From NCBI RefSeq assembly GCF_012911935.1, contig NZ_JAAXLA010000008.1, positions 62,001-126,000 of the forward strand: DNA of 64,000 nt, in the 5' to 3' direction. Position 1 is the first letter of the stretch; each line of letters begins with the position of its first letter. The notes under the pieces were generated by a model, which saw only the letters and a program-made list of their open reading frames with translations, ran no database searches and was not told the DNA's origin. Position numbers and translations under genes: made by a program. Below are positions 41,400 through 49,794 of this stretch, piece after piece. The stretch is from Pseudonocardia acidicola (GTDB lineage: Bacteria > Actinomycetota > Actinomycetes > Mycobacteriales > Pseudonocardiaceae).

Positions 41400-42299
41400 C
41401 TAGAGGCGTTCGCCCGCGGCGCCCTCGAGGGGCTCGATGACGGCGGCGTAGTCCAGCTCGCCGAGACCGCGGCCCTTGCCGGCCGCCAGCCACTGCCGCC
41501 CCAGGGCGGCGCTGCCGTAGGGGATGCCGTTGGCCTGCGCCTCCTCCAGGCACAGCCGCACGTCCTTGAGCATCAACTCGAGCGTGAACATCGGGGTGTA
41601 GTCGTGCGTGCGCATCGGGGTGGCCTTCTGATCCAGCATCCGGGAGGCACCGGACGTGCCGGGCACGACCCGCTGGAAGGCGTCGAGGTCGACCCCGGCG
41701 CGCTTGGCCAGCAGCAGCGACTCGCCGACGGCCACCACGTTGGCCACGGCCATCGCGTTCGAGATGACCTTCACCATCTGGCCCTGGCCGAGGTCCCCGA
41801 CGTGCACGATCAGCTCGCCCATGGCGTCCAGCAGCGGCCGGGCGCGCTGCACGTCCTCGTCGCGGCCGCCGACCATGATCGTCAGCGTGCCCGCCTCGGC
41901 GCCGGGCAGCGAACCCGAGACGGGGGCGTCGACGAAGGCGATCTCCTGCTGCGCGAGCACACCGGCGATGCGCCGCGCGGCGGTGGGTCCGATCGTCGAG
42001 CAGTCCACGCACAGCAGCCCGAGCGGGGCGCCCGCGGCCACCCCGTCCGGGCCGGTGAGCACGGCGGCCACCGCGTCGCCGTCGGTGACCATGGTGACCA
42101 CGGCGTCGACCCGGGCCCCGAGCTGGGCGGGCGTGTCCGCGACGAGGGCCCCGTGTTGCGTGGCGAAGGCTTCGGCCACCGATCGGGTCCGGTTCCACAC
42201 GGTCAACTCGAAGCCCGCGCGCCGCAGCGTTGCGGCCATCCGCCGGCCCATGGCGCCGAGGCCGATGAAGCCCACCCGTTCGATCCCGTTGCCGGCCAT
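41400..42299 (-). CDS. 3-hydroxyisobutyrate dehydrogenase-family oxidoreductase
   Basis: 299 residues. N-terminal NAD(P) fold GFIGLGAMGRRMAATL; substrate-binding DAPVSGSLPGAEAGTLTIMVGG; catalytic Lys in QMVKVISNAMA; the ends ASRMLDQKATPM and RLCLEEAQANGIP are typical of beta-hydroxyacid dehydrogenases (MmsB, GarR, GlxR). They oxidise a 3-hydroxyacid. ATG 42299 has GAGGAG upstream and lies 9 bases after the quinone reductase stop, so the two are one transcription unit. Confidence 0.87.
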   Translation of the reverse strand: MAGNGIERVGFIGLGAMGRRMAATLRRAGFELTVWNRTRSVAEAFATQHGALVADTPAQLGARVDAVVTMVTDGDAVAAVLTGPDGVAAGAPLGLLCVDCSTIGPTAARRIAGVLAQQEIAFVDAPVSGSLPGAEAGTLTIMVGGRDEDVQRARPLLDAMGELIVHVGDLGQGQMVKVISNAMAVANVVAVGESLLLAKRAGVDLDAFQRVVPGTSGASRMLDQKATPMRTHDYTPMFTLELMLKDVRLCLEEAQANGIPYGSAALGRQWLAAGKGRGLGELDYAAVIEPLEGAAGERL

Positions 42300-42308
42300 G
42301 TGAACTCC

Positions 42309-43280
42309 TCATTGCAGGTAGACGAGCACCTTGCCGCTGATCCCCTTCTCCACGGCCTCGTGCGCCTCCGCGATCTGGTCGAGGGTGAACCGGTGCACCG
42401 GCAGCTCGGTGAGCACCAGCTCGGTCAGCGCGACGGTGATCGTGCGGACCGCCGCCCGCAGCGCCGGGCGCGGCACCCCGTACAGCAGCACGAACCGCAT
42501 GTCCACGTTGTGGTTCATGCAGTCGCGGACCCGGATGGTGACCTCCGGCTCCGGCGACGAGTACGTGACGATCCGGGTGTTCGGGCCGGACAGGGCGAGG
42601 TCCAGCTGCAGGTTCGCGCTCAGTGCGACCTCGACGACCCGGTCGACGAGCGGCGCGAACGCCTGGATCTGCTCGAGCACGTCCGGTGCGCGGTAGTCGA
42701 CGACGGGGTCGGCGCCGGCCGCACGGGCCCGCGCGATCTGGTCCGGTCCGCCCGCCGTGGCCACGACGCGGGCCCCCGTCCACTTCGCCAGCTCGACGGC
42801 GAAGTGCCCGACCGCGCCGGCACCGCCCGCGACGAGCACGGTCTGCCCGTCGGGCGGCTCGTCCACCCACAGGCAGCGGTGCGCCGTCATCGCCGGCACC
42901 CCGAGCATGGCGCCGAGCTCATCGGACGCGGTCGGGGGCAGGAGCACCGCCTGGTCGTCCGGGACGACGGTCCACTCCGCCGCGGTACCCCAGCGTCGGC
43001 CGGCCGCGGCGAACCAGACCCACACCCGCTGGCCGACACGCTTCTCGTCGACGCCCTCCCCCACCGCGTCGATCTCGCCGGCGCCGTCCTGGTGCGGGAT
43101 CTGGAACTCGTCGATCGGGCGCGGCACCTGACCGCTGCGCGCCTTGACGTCGGTCGGGTTCACCCCCGAGACGTGCACCCGCACCCGGACCTCACCGGGC
43201 CCCGGTTCCGGACGCTCGATGTCCACCACCCGCAGCACCTCCCGGGCCGGGCCGGTGTGGTCGTAGACCGCAGCTCGCAT
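42309..43280 (-). CDS. NADPH:quinone reductase-like MDR protein
   Basis: 323 residues of the zinc-free medium-chain dehydrogenase/zeta-crystallin class. VHVSGVNPTDVKARSG and PHQDGAGEIDAVGEGV form the N-terminal domain; the NADP-binding motif is VAGGAGAVGHFAVELAKWTGARVVATA; the C-terminus ends GKVLVYLQ. No zinc-ligating Cys cluster. It likely reduces quinones or enones with NADPH. ATG 43280 has GAGGAGAGG upstream; the DUF488 gene ends 12 bases upstream, so this is a likely operon of DUF488, this gene and the 3-HIBDH-like gene. Confidence 0.87.
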   Translation of the reverse strand: MRAAVYDHTGPAREVLRVVDIERPEPGPGEVRVRVHVSGVNPTDVKARSGQVPRPIDEFQIPHQDGAGEIDAVGEGVDEKRVGQRVWVWFAAAGRRWGTAAEWTVVPDDQAVLLPPTASDELGAMLGVPAMTAHRCLWVDEPPDGQTVLVAGGAGAVGHFAVELAKWTGARVVATAGGPDQIARARAAGADPVVDYRAPDVLEQIQAFAPLVDRVVEVALSANLQLDLALSGPNTRIVTYSSPEPEVTIRVRDCMNHNVDMRFVLLYGVPRPALRAAVRTITVALTELVLTELPVHRFTLDQIAEAHEAVEKGISGKVLVYLQ

Positions 43281-43292
43281 TGGCGCCTCTCC

Positions 43293-43742
43293 TCATCCCC
43301 GCGCGCTGGTCGACGGGACCGGCGCCGACTCCCGGATCACGTCCGCGAGCCCCGCCGCCGCACTGATCTCAGGACGCCGGGTCGCGGTGAGCAGGGTCAG
43401 CGGGCCGCGCGCCGCCACCTCCTGCAGATGGTGCAGCCTCGCGGACCGGAGCGGGTCCTGCAGCGCGAACCGGTAGCGGCGGGCGAACTCGTCGAACCGG
43501 TCCGGGCCGTGGCCGTACCAGCGGCGCAGCTGCGTGGACGGGGCGGCCTCCGGGCACCACTCGTCGATCGCGGCCCGGTGCCTGCGCGGCCCCCGCGGCC
43601 ACAGGCGGTCGATCAGAACCCGGGTGCCGTCATGGGGGTCCGTGGGGTCGTGGACGCGGCGCACCCGGACGTCCGGCCGGACCGCGACCGGGGTCTGGAC
43701 GTCCGGCCGCTCTGGGCCGCTGCCGCTGCTCGGGGTGTTCAT
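43293..43742 (-). CDS. DUF488 family protein
   Basis: 149 residues. The family core is clear: VRVRRVHDPTDPHDGTRVLIDRLWPRG, then WCPEAAPSTQLRRWYGHGPDRFDEFARRYRFAL and LTLLTATR. DUF488 proteins are small, of uncertain function, sometimes fused to or near DNA-processing genes. The ATG at 43742 gives a 25-residue Pro/Ser-rich leader; no strong ribosome site is seen, so the exact start is uncertain. First gene of the quinone-reductase unit. Confidence 0.82.
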   Translation of the reverse strand: MNTPSSGSGPERPDVQTPVAVRPDVRVRRVHDPTDPHDGTRVLIDRLWPRGPRRHRAAIDEWCPEAAPSTQLRRWYGHGPDRFDEFARRYRFALQDPLRSARLHHLQEVAARGPLTLLTATRRPEISAAAGLADVIRESAPVPSTSARG

Positions 43743-43922
43743 CGCGGCAAGCCTGGTCGCGGGGCAGACCCGACTTCTTCGGCCTGACGGCGCGACCAGC
43801 CGCGATTCCCGCTGACCTGTCGGGCGGAGGGCGCTCCCCGGGTCCCGCGCGCCGGCGGGCGCCGGCTCCGCGGGTCCGGTACGAACATTCCCGCTAGCAC
43901 CCCGGTCACGAAAGGCGACGAC

Positions 43923-44240
43923 ATGACCGAGCACGTCTCACCGCGCGACGCGGCGCGCGCTTTCACCCCGCAGCTCAGCGACCTGGTCGACAGCCCACTG
44001 TTCGACACGGTGTGGGCGGACCCGACCCTGAGCCCGCGCGACCGCAGCATCGCGACCGTGGCGGCGCTCGTCGTCCTCCACCGGCCCGAGCAGCTGCCGG
44101 CCCACCTGCAACGGGCCCGGGCCAACGGGGTGACCCGCGACGAGCTCGCCGCGCTCATCACCCATCTCGCGTTCTACGGCGGCTTCCCGGCCGCCATCTC
44201 GGCGTCCGCGATCGCCCAGGAGACCCTCGGCGAGGAGTGA
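43923..44240 (+). CDS. Carboxymuconolactone decarboxylase-family protein
   Basis: 105 residues, the length and helical pattern of CMD/AhpD-like proteins. SPRDRSIATVAALVVLHRPEQLPAHLQRARANGVTRDELAALITHLAFYGGFPAAISA is the CMD signature. No CxxC pair is present, so it is of the PcaC-like rather than the AhpD peroxidase type. These proteins are decarboxylases or small oxidoreductase partners. ATG 43923 has AAAGGCG upstream. The 192 bases after it contain no gene. Confidence 0.85.
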   Translation: MTEHVSPRDAARAFTPQLSDLVDSPLFDTVWADPTLSPRDRSIATVAALVVLHRPEQLPAHLQRARANGVTRDELAALITHLAFYGGFPAAISASAIAQETLGEE

Positions 44241-44432
44241 GACCGTGCACGCGGTGGGCCCGGCGCTCCGCGCACTCAGGTGGTGCACGACGGCCGGGCC
44301 TCAGGTCCGGGCTGTGATCAGCGTTCGGGGTCCTGCACCACCGCGCCATCCTCCGGCTGGCCCCCTCCGGCCACGGAGCGACGACTCAGGCGGGAAGGGC
44401 CGCCGCGACCGCGCCGGCCGCCCCACGCAGCA

Positions 44433-46106
44433 CTAGCCGGCGACGTCGATCGGGCCGGGGACCCGGTGGCGGTGGAACTCGACGCCCGCGGGCGGCAGCA
44501 GGGTGTTGCCGAGGATGAGGTCCGCGGACTTCTCGGCGATCATCAGCACCGGCGCGCACGTGTTCGCGTTGGTGATGGCGGGCATGACCGAGGCGTCGAC
44601 CACGCGCAGGCCCTCGACGCCGTGCACCCGCATCGTCGCCGGGTCGACCACGGCCTGTTCGCCGACGCCCATCGGGGCGCTGCCGCAGTAGTGCATCGCC
44701 GAGACGGCGTGGTCCGCGACCCAGTCCAGGACCTGCTCGTCGGTGCGGACCCCGGGCCCCGGCGCCGCCTCACCGCCGTCGAACGGGGCGAAGGCCGGCT
44801 GCCCGAGGATGTCGCGGCCGACCCGGATCGCCTCGACCCATTCCCGCCGGTCCCTTTCGGTCGACAGGTAGTTGAACCGAATGGCCGGACGCTGCGCAGG
44901 GTTGGCGGAAACGATGCGCACCGAACCACGCGAGTCGGATCCGACGGGGCCGACATGGGCCTGATATCCGTGCCGGTCGACCGGCGAGCTGGGATAGCTG
45001 CGCACCGCGATCGGGAGGAATTGGAACATGAGATTCGGGTAGGCCACCTCGTCGTTGCTGCGGACGAACCCACCCGCCTCGAAATGGTTCGTGACGCCGG
45101 GCCCGGAACGCAGGAACAGCCACTGGAAGCCGATCCACGGCCCGTTGCGCAACTCCGCGGTCGGGCCGAGCGACACCGGCTGGGTGCAACTGTGCTGGAT
45201 CGTGACCTCGAGGTGGTCCTGCAGGTTCTCCCCCACCCCGGGCAGATGCGCCACGACCGGCACGCCGAGCGAACTGAGTCGGTCGGCGTCACCGACGCCG
45301 GAGACCTGCAGGATGTGCGGGGTCTTGACGGCTCCGCTGCTCAGGATCACCTCACCGGCCCGCACGAGCCGGGCCCGCCCGCGCCGGGGCGCGTACTCCA
45401 CGCCCACCGCGCGGGTGCCCTCGAAGACGACCCGGCTGACGGTCGCCCCGGACTGCACCTCGAGGTTGCGCCGGTGCCGCACGGGGTGCAGGTAGGCGCG
45501 CGCCGCGGACATCCGGCGGCCGCGGCGGATGTTGCGGTCGAAGGTGCCGAAGCCCTCCTGCCGGTACCCGTTGACGTCGTCGGTGGTGGGATAGCCGGCC
45601 TGCCGGGCCGCCTCGAGGAACGCCCGGAACAGCGGGTTCGCCGCCCGCCCCCGGTCCAGCTGGACCGGGCCGTCGGTCCCGCGGAAGCCCGCCGACCCCC
45701 CGGGGGCGGCCTCCAATCGCCGGAAGTACGGCAGGCAGTGGGCGTAGTCCCAGTCCTGCATGCCGGGACCCGCAGCCCAGCGCTCGTAGTCCATCGGGTT
45801 GCCCCGCTGGAAGATCATTCCGTTGATGCTGCTGGTACCCCCGAGCAGCTTCCCGGCCGGCAACTTGATCCGCCTGCCGTGCAGGTGAGGCTCGGGCTCG
45901 GTGACGTAGCGATGGTCGTAGAGCGCGTTGTCCATCGGGAACGCCAACGCGGCCGGCATGTGGACGAGCACGTCCCAGATGTGGTCCGGCCGCCCGGCCT
46001 CGAGGACGAGGACACGGTTCGCCGGATCGGCGCTCAGCCGGTTCGCAAGCACGCACCCGGCCGATCCACCGCCCACGATGACGAAGTCGTAGCGCGGCGT
46101 GCCCAT
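44433..46106 (-). CDS. GMC family oxidoreductase (choline-dehydrogenase-like)
   Basis: 557 residues. FAD-binding DFVIVGGGSAGCVLANRLSAD (7-27), GMC signatures LPAGKLLGGTSSINGMIFQRGNP and AGEVILSSGAVKTPHILQVSG, and the C-terminal ITNANTCAPVLMIAEKSADLI. The active-site His segment reads MHYCGSAPMG. It oxidises an alcohol to aldehyde; choline is only one option and no betaine aldehyde dehydrogenase adjoins. ATG 46106 is the start. It is divergent from the flippase gene across a 219-base region with a long inverted repeat. Confidence 0.85.
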   Translation of the reverse strand: MGTPRYDFVIVGGGSAGCVLANRLSADPANRVLVLEAGRPDHIWDVLVHMPAALAFPMDNALYDHRYVTEPEPHLHGRRIKLPAGKLLGGTSSINGMIFQRGNPMDYERWAAGPGMQDWDYAHCLPYFRRLEAAPGGSAGFRGTDGPVQLDRGRAANPLFRAFLEAARQAGYPTTDDVNGYRQEGFGTFDRNIRRGRRMSAARAYLHPVRHRRNLEVQSGATVSRVVFEGTRAVGVEYAPRRGRARLVRAGEVILSSGAVKTPHILQVSGVGDADRLSSLGVPVVAHLPGVGENLQDHLEVTIQHSCTQPVSLGPTAELRNGPWIGFQWLFLRSGPGVTNHFEAGGFVRSNDEVAYPNLMFQFLPIAVRSYPSSPVDRHGYQAHVGPVGSDSRGSVRIVSANPAQRPAIRFNYLSTERDRREWVEAIRVGRDILGQPAFAPFDGGEAAPGPGVRTDEQVLDWVADHAVSAMHYCGSAPMGVGEQAVVDPATMRVHGVEGLRVVDASVMPAITNANTCAPVLMIAEKSADLILGNTLLPPAGVEFHRHRVPGPIDVAG

Positions 46107-46249
46107 CGTGTTCCCCCTGTTCGGCGACGGTTACCACCAGCGGCACGGAAGGTTATCGGAACACTCGACAGGCAGCGGTGGACCATCGCAGAAAAGGCGT
46201 CCACAACACGGCTACGTGAACGGCAAATAGACTGCGACAAAACGCCTAA

Positions 46250-46291
46250 TTCGACCGGCTGCCGGCGAATGCGGGAATGGCGCCGGTCGAA
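46250..46291. promoter_or_regulatory. Long inverted repeat upstream of flippase gene
   Basis: TTCGACCGGC (46250-46259) and GCCGGTCGAA (46282-46291) are exact complements with 22 bases between. The repeat ends 35 bases before the flippase GTG and is in the AT-richer intergenic stretch; it could be a looped operator or mRNA hairpin. Confidence 0.4.
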
Positions 46292-46325
46292 CGGGAGCGG
46301 TATCGCCGGATGCGATGATCCCGGC

Positions 46326-47648
46326 GTGAGCGTGGATCGCGACACCATCCGGGTCGAGTCACCACCGAGTGCCGAGCCCGCCGCCACCGGCCGCGGCGAC
46401 GGGCTGGCGCTGGCGCTGTCGTCGGTCATCGGCTCGCTGGCCGGGTTCGTGAGCTGGCTGATCGTCGCCCGGGTGATGCCGCTGGCCGACGTGGGCCGCG
46501 CGTCGGCGTTCGTCTCGGCGTTCATCCTGGTCGCCAGCTGCGCACAACTACACGTGGGCGTCGGGTTGCTGCGCTGGCTGCCCGCGGCCGGCCGGCACTC
46601 CGGTGTGCTGCTCGCCCGCACGCTCGCCGTGCTGGTGCCCCTGAGCGTCGTCGCCGGCCTGGGCTACGCCACGTTCACCCCGGCTCTGGGCGAGATCGCG
46701 CTGGGCCGGGCACCGGCGGCGGGTACCTCGCTGCTGGGGGCCGTCGTGTTCGGGCTGGCCGCGGTGGGCTGGTGCCTGTTCGTGCTGCAGGACTTCGTCC
46801 TGGTCGGGATCGGCCGCGCCTGGTGGACCCCGATCCGCAACGCCGGGTTCGCGGTGGTGCGCGTCGGGCTGGTCCTCGCGCTCGGGACGGCGGGACTCGG
46901 CGCGACCGGTGTGGTGCTGTCCTGGCTGGCGCCGATCGCGCTGTGGGCGGTGGCCGGTGCCGCGGTGATCGCCGTGCAGGTCGTGCGGGTGTCGCGCCGC
47001 GCGACCGCGGGCGCCCTGCCCAGCCGTGCGGAGGTCGTCGGGTTCATCGGCCCGACCGCGGTCGCGCACATCGGCGTCGCGCTGCTGTTCAACCAGGTCC
47101 CGCTGCTGGTCACGCTGCGCTTCGGACCCGAGCCCGGCGCCGCGTTCTTCATCGCCTGGCAGGCGATCATCGTGGTCGACACCGCCGCCACCTTCTTCAC
47201 CAGCTCGCTGTCCGCGCAGATCGCGCGCGAGCCGGACCGCGCGAGCGCCCTGGGGGCCGCAGCGGGGCGCCGGATGTTCGGCCTGTTCCTGCCCGCCCTC
47301 GCCATCGGTGTGCTGGTGGCCGGCCCGATTCTGTCGATCTTCGGTCCGGCCTATGCCGAGGCCACCGGCGTGCTGCGCCTGCTGTTGATCGGGCTGGCCT
47401 TCCGGCTCGTGGTGCTTCACGAACTGGGCATCCGGCAGGCCGTGGGCCGGGCCATGAGCTACGCCCGGTTGCAGCTGGTCAGCTCGATGCTGGTGCTCGT
47501 GCCGGTGATGGTGCTGCCGGTCCACCGGGGGCCCGTCGGCACGGTTCTGACCCCGGTCGCGCTGGCCTACATCCTGGTGCAGCTGGCCTGCGCGGCGGCG
47601 GTGCTCGCGCCCGCCGTGGCACGCCGGCTCAGCGGCGTGCCACGCTGA
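46326..47648 (+). CDS. Polysaccharide-exporter (Wzx/MATE-like) flippase
   Basis: 440 residues with about 12 to 14 helices: LALALSSVIGSLAGFVSWLI near the start, GVLLARTLAVLVPLSVVAGL, AVAHIGVALLFNQVPLLVTLRF, and PALAIGVLVAGPILSIFGPAYAEATGVLRLLLIGLAF. This fits the MOP/polysaccharide flippase superfamily, which turns lipid-linked glycans across the cytoplasmic membrane. There are no glycosyltransferase genes nearby, so the substrate is unknown. GTG 46326 is chosen by family alignment; the very long upstream frame is a shadow. Its last 20 bases overlap the SDR gene convergently. Confidence 0.82.
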   Translation: MSVDRDTIRVESPPSAEPAATGRGDGLALALSSVIGSLAGFVSWLIVARVMPLADVGRASAFVSAFILVASCAQLHVGVGLLRWLPAAGRHSGVLLARTLAVLVPLSVVAGLGYATFTPALGEIALGRAPAAGTSLLGAVVFGLAAVGWCLFVLQDFVLVGIGRAWWTPIRNAGFAVVRVGLVLALGTAGLGATGVVLSWLAPIALWAVAGAAVIAVQVVRVSRRATAGALPSRAEVVGFIGPTAVAHIGVALLFNQVPLLVTLRFGPEPGAAFFIAWQAIIVVDTAATFFTSSLSAQIAREPDRASALGAAAGRRMFGLFLPALAIGVLVAGPILSIFGPAYAEATGVLRLLLIGLAFRLVVLHELGIRQAVGRAMSYARLQLVSSMLVLVPVMVLPVHRGPVGTVLTPVALAYILVQLACAAAVLAPAVARRLSGVPR

Positions 47649-48435
47649 CCGCAGGCGGCCGCGACGTCCGGCCACGTCCGGCCAGCCGGGCCAGCGCGCG
47701 CAGCGACCGGCGCGGCAGCTCGAGCACGCCGACGACCGACGCGTAGACCCAGCCCGGGGTGCTCAGCGACCGGCCGCGCCGCAGATCGGCGAGGCAGGCG
47801 TCGACCACCTCGTCGGGGTCCTGCCAGAGCGGCGAGCCCTCCCTGCCGACCGGCCGCCCCGTGCGCACGTGCTTGTCCGTGCGCACGCGCCCGGGGCACA
47901 ACGCGAGGGCGGCCACCCCGGTGCCGGTCAGCGACGCCGCGACGGTGTCGGTGAACGCCAGCACCCACGCCTTGCTCGCCGCGTACGCCGAGCCGCGCGG
48001 GGGAAGGTACCCCGCGAAGCTGGCCACGTTGATCACCGCGCCGCGGCCGCGGCCGATCATGCCGGGGACCGCGGCGTGGGTCAGGCTCAGCACGGCGGTC
48101 ACGTTGACCGCGATCTCGGTCTGCAGCTCTCCCAGGCGGGCCTGGGCGAACTCGGTGCAGGTCTCGACCGCGGCGTTGTTCACCAGCACGTCGACCGGGG
48201 ACAGGTCCGGGTCGGTCAACCGCCGCTCGACCCGCGCCCGCGCGGCCGGATCGGCGAGATCGGCGGCCAGCACCTCGACCCTCACCCCGAACGCCGCGCG
48301 GTGCCCGGCCGCCGCGGCCTCCAGGCGGTCCCGGTTCCGGGCGACCAGAACGAGATCATGGCCCTCCGCGCCGAGGCGCCGGGCGAACGCGGCACCGAGG
48401 CCGGTGCTCGCCCCTGTGATCAGCGCTGTGGGCAC
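47629..48435 (-). CDS. Short-chain dehydrogenase/reductase
   Basis: 268 residues. NAD(P)-binding TALITGASTGLGAAFARRLG (TGxxxGxG), NNAAVE, catalytic INVASFAG... and YAASKAW (YxxxK). It is a classical SDR with an added C-terminal helical tail. Substrate unknown. The GTG at 48435 fits the family N-terminus; no convincing ribosome site. A longer frame in the track region runs into a separate pseudogene. Confidence 0.85.
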   Translation of the reverse strand: MPTALITGASTGLGAAFARRLGAEGHDLVLVARNRDRLEAAAAGHRAAFGVRVEVLAADLADPAARARVERRLTDPDLSPVDVLVNNAAVETCTEFAQARLGELQTEIAVNVTAVLSLTHAAVPGMIGRGRGAVINVASFAGYLPPRGSAYAASKAWVLAFTDTVAASLTGTGVAALALCPGRVRTDKHVRTGRPVGREGSPLWQDPDEVVDACLADLRRGRSLSTPGWVYASVVGVLELPRRSLRALARLAGRGRTSRPPAVSVARR

Positions 48436-48496
48436 GGCCGGGACGCTAGCCCGGTGTCCCTGAAGCGACCCTGAGAACGCACGCCACGGGCCCGGC

Positions 48497-48774
48497 TCAG
48501 CGTTGCTTCCCGGGGTCCACCCACACCCCGCGGGAGACCATGAGCTCGATCTGGCGCTCGATGACCTGCTCGCGGAACTCCGCGTGGGTGTACGGGGCGC
48601 GCTCGGCGTAGAGGTTCTTCGGGTAGACCGGCCGGTGACGTGGTCGAGGCTCGACAGCCACGACGCCGCCGCGAACAGCTGCGCGATGTGCTCGAGATTG
48701 CGCCCGATGTCGCCACGGGTGCGGATCCCCCGCACCGTGGGGATGAGACCGACCGCGGTGTACGGCTCCGGCAT
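48497..48774 (-). pseudogene. Nitrilase/carbon-nitrogen hydrolase remnant, middle deleted
   Basis: The first frame (ATG 48774) encodes EPYTAVGLIPTVRGIRTRGD then IGRNLEHIAQLFAAASWLSSLD, an N-terminal sheet-helix of the nitrilase-like family. Near 48640 the frame shifts and continues VYPKNLYAERAPYTHAEFRE and QVIERQIELMVSRGVW, which matches the C-terminal tail of the same family. The Glu-Lys-Cys catalytic core of about 200 residues is missing. The family assignment is by memory and moderate. Confidence 0.6.
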
Positions 48775-48846
48775 CACCGGAGTGTGGCACCGTCGCGGGC
48801 GCTCCGCCCTGCCGCCCGGCGATCCGCCGGCCCCCTGCTCCGGGGA

Positions 48847-49794
48847 CTATCGCGCGGCGCAGAGCAGGTGGTAGAGGAGCATCAGCTGGGTGATCGCGAG
48901 CGGCTCGCTGCGCAGCTCGGAGGTGATGCGGCCCAGGCAGTCCGGCGCGCCGGGCCCCGACTCGCCCAGTGACGACCAGATGCGCTGCTCCACCGCGGTG
49001 CTGTCCGCGCGCGCGGCGTAGCCGTGGGCGTGCAGCACGTCGACCGGGCGTCCGTCGGTGTCCCGGCCGAGCCTCAGGTGCATCGCCCGGTTGATCCCTG
49101 GCGCGAGCACCTCACTGAGGTCGGGGTGCGGGACGGTCGGGCGCAGCGTGAGCTCGGCCGACAACGGTGTCCCCGGTGGGTCGACGCGGCCCGGGATCGG
49201 CGCGAACCGCACGACGATGTCGGCGTGCGCGCGCTGCGGGCGGATGTAGGCCTCGGATTCGGGTTCCCGCAGGTCCAGCTCGGCGCGCACCTGCTCGGGG
49301 GTGTAGCCGCGCTTGCGCGTGTCCCGGGAGGTCTTCCACTCCCGCCGGATCTCCTCGGGCGGGTCCACGAACACCGTCACGTCGAAGCACGCCCGGGCCA
49401 GTTTGGTGTAGAGCGGGAACAGGCCCTCGACGATCACGAAGTCGTTGGGCTCCACCAGCACCGGGCGGGTGAGCTCGCCCGTCGTGTGGTCGTAGACCGG
49501 TTTGAGGATCGGCTGCCCCGTCGCGAGCAGCTGCAGGTGCTGCTCCATGATCTCGATGTAGTTGCACTGCGGGTGCAGCGCCGTGAACGGCAGCTCCCGG
49601 CGCTCCCGGCGGTCGTAGCGGTGGTAGTCGTCGGTGCACAGCGAGACGCACCGCTCCGGGCCGAGCGCCTCGACCAGGCCAGCGGTCAGCGTCGTCTTGC
49701 CCGCCGCGCTGTCACCCGCGATGGCCAGCAGCACCGGGCGGTCGCCGTGGTGGCGGCGCTTCTCCCTGGCGATCCGCACGGTCTTTCCCGGCAT
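48847..49794 (-). CDS. prk: Phosphoribulokinase/uridine-kinase family protein
   Basis: 315 residues. P-loop AIAGDSAAGKTTLTAGL (residues 25-41), CTDDYHRYDRRERRELPFTALHPQCNYIEIMEQHL (the DDYHxxDRxxR ribulose-5-phosphate region), KPVYDHTTG, and VIVEGLFPLY with the VxEGL motif. This matches the plant/cyanobacterial-like class of phosphoribulokinase more than class I. The enzyme makes ribulose-1,5-bisphosphate for RuBisCO. ATG 49794 overlaps the epimerase stop (TGATG). No RuBisCO gene is in the window. Confidence 0.85.
   Translation of the reverse strand: MPGKTVRIAREKRRHHGDRPVLLAIAGDSAAGKTTLTAGLVEALGPERCVSLCTDDYHRYDRRERRELPFTALHPQCNYIEIMEQHLQLLATGQPILKPVYDHTTGELTRPVLVEPNDFVIVEGLFPLYTKLARACFDVTVFVDPPEEIRREWKTSRDTRKRGYTPEQVRAELDLREPESEAYIRPQRAHADIVVRFAPIPGRVDPPGTPLSAELTLRPTVPHPDLSEVLAPGINRAMHLRLGRDTDGRPVDVLHAHGYAARADSTAVEQRIWSSLGESGPGAPDCLGRITSELRSEPLAITQLMLLYHLLCAAR

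Noticed and set aside
44241..44432. Inverted repeat GGTGGTGCA...TGCACCACC in the gap after the CMD gene
   Set aside because: The arms are short and nearly 50 bases apart, and no gene context supports a function.
46107..46325. Possible tRNA or small RNA in the AT-richer gap before the flippase gene
   Set aside because: No cloverleaf could be drawn; only a long inverted repeat is supported.
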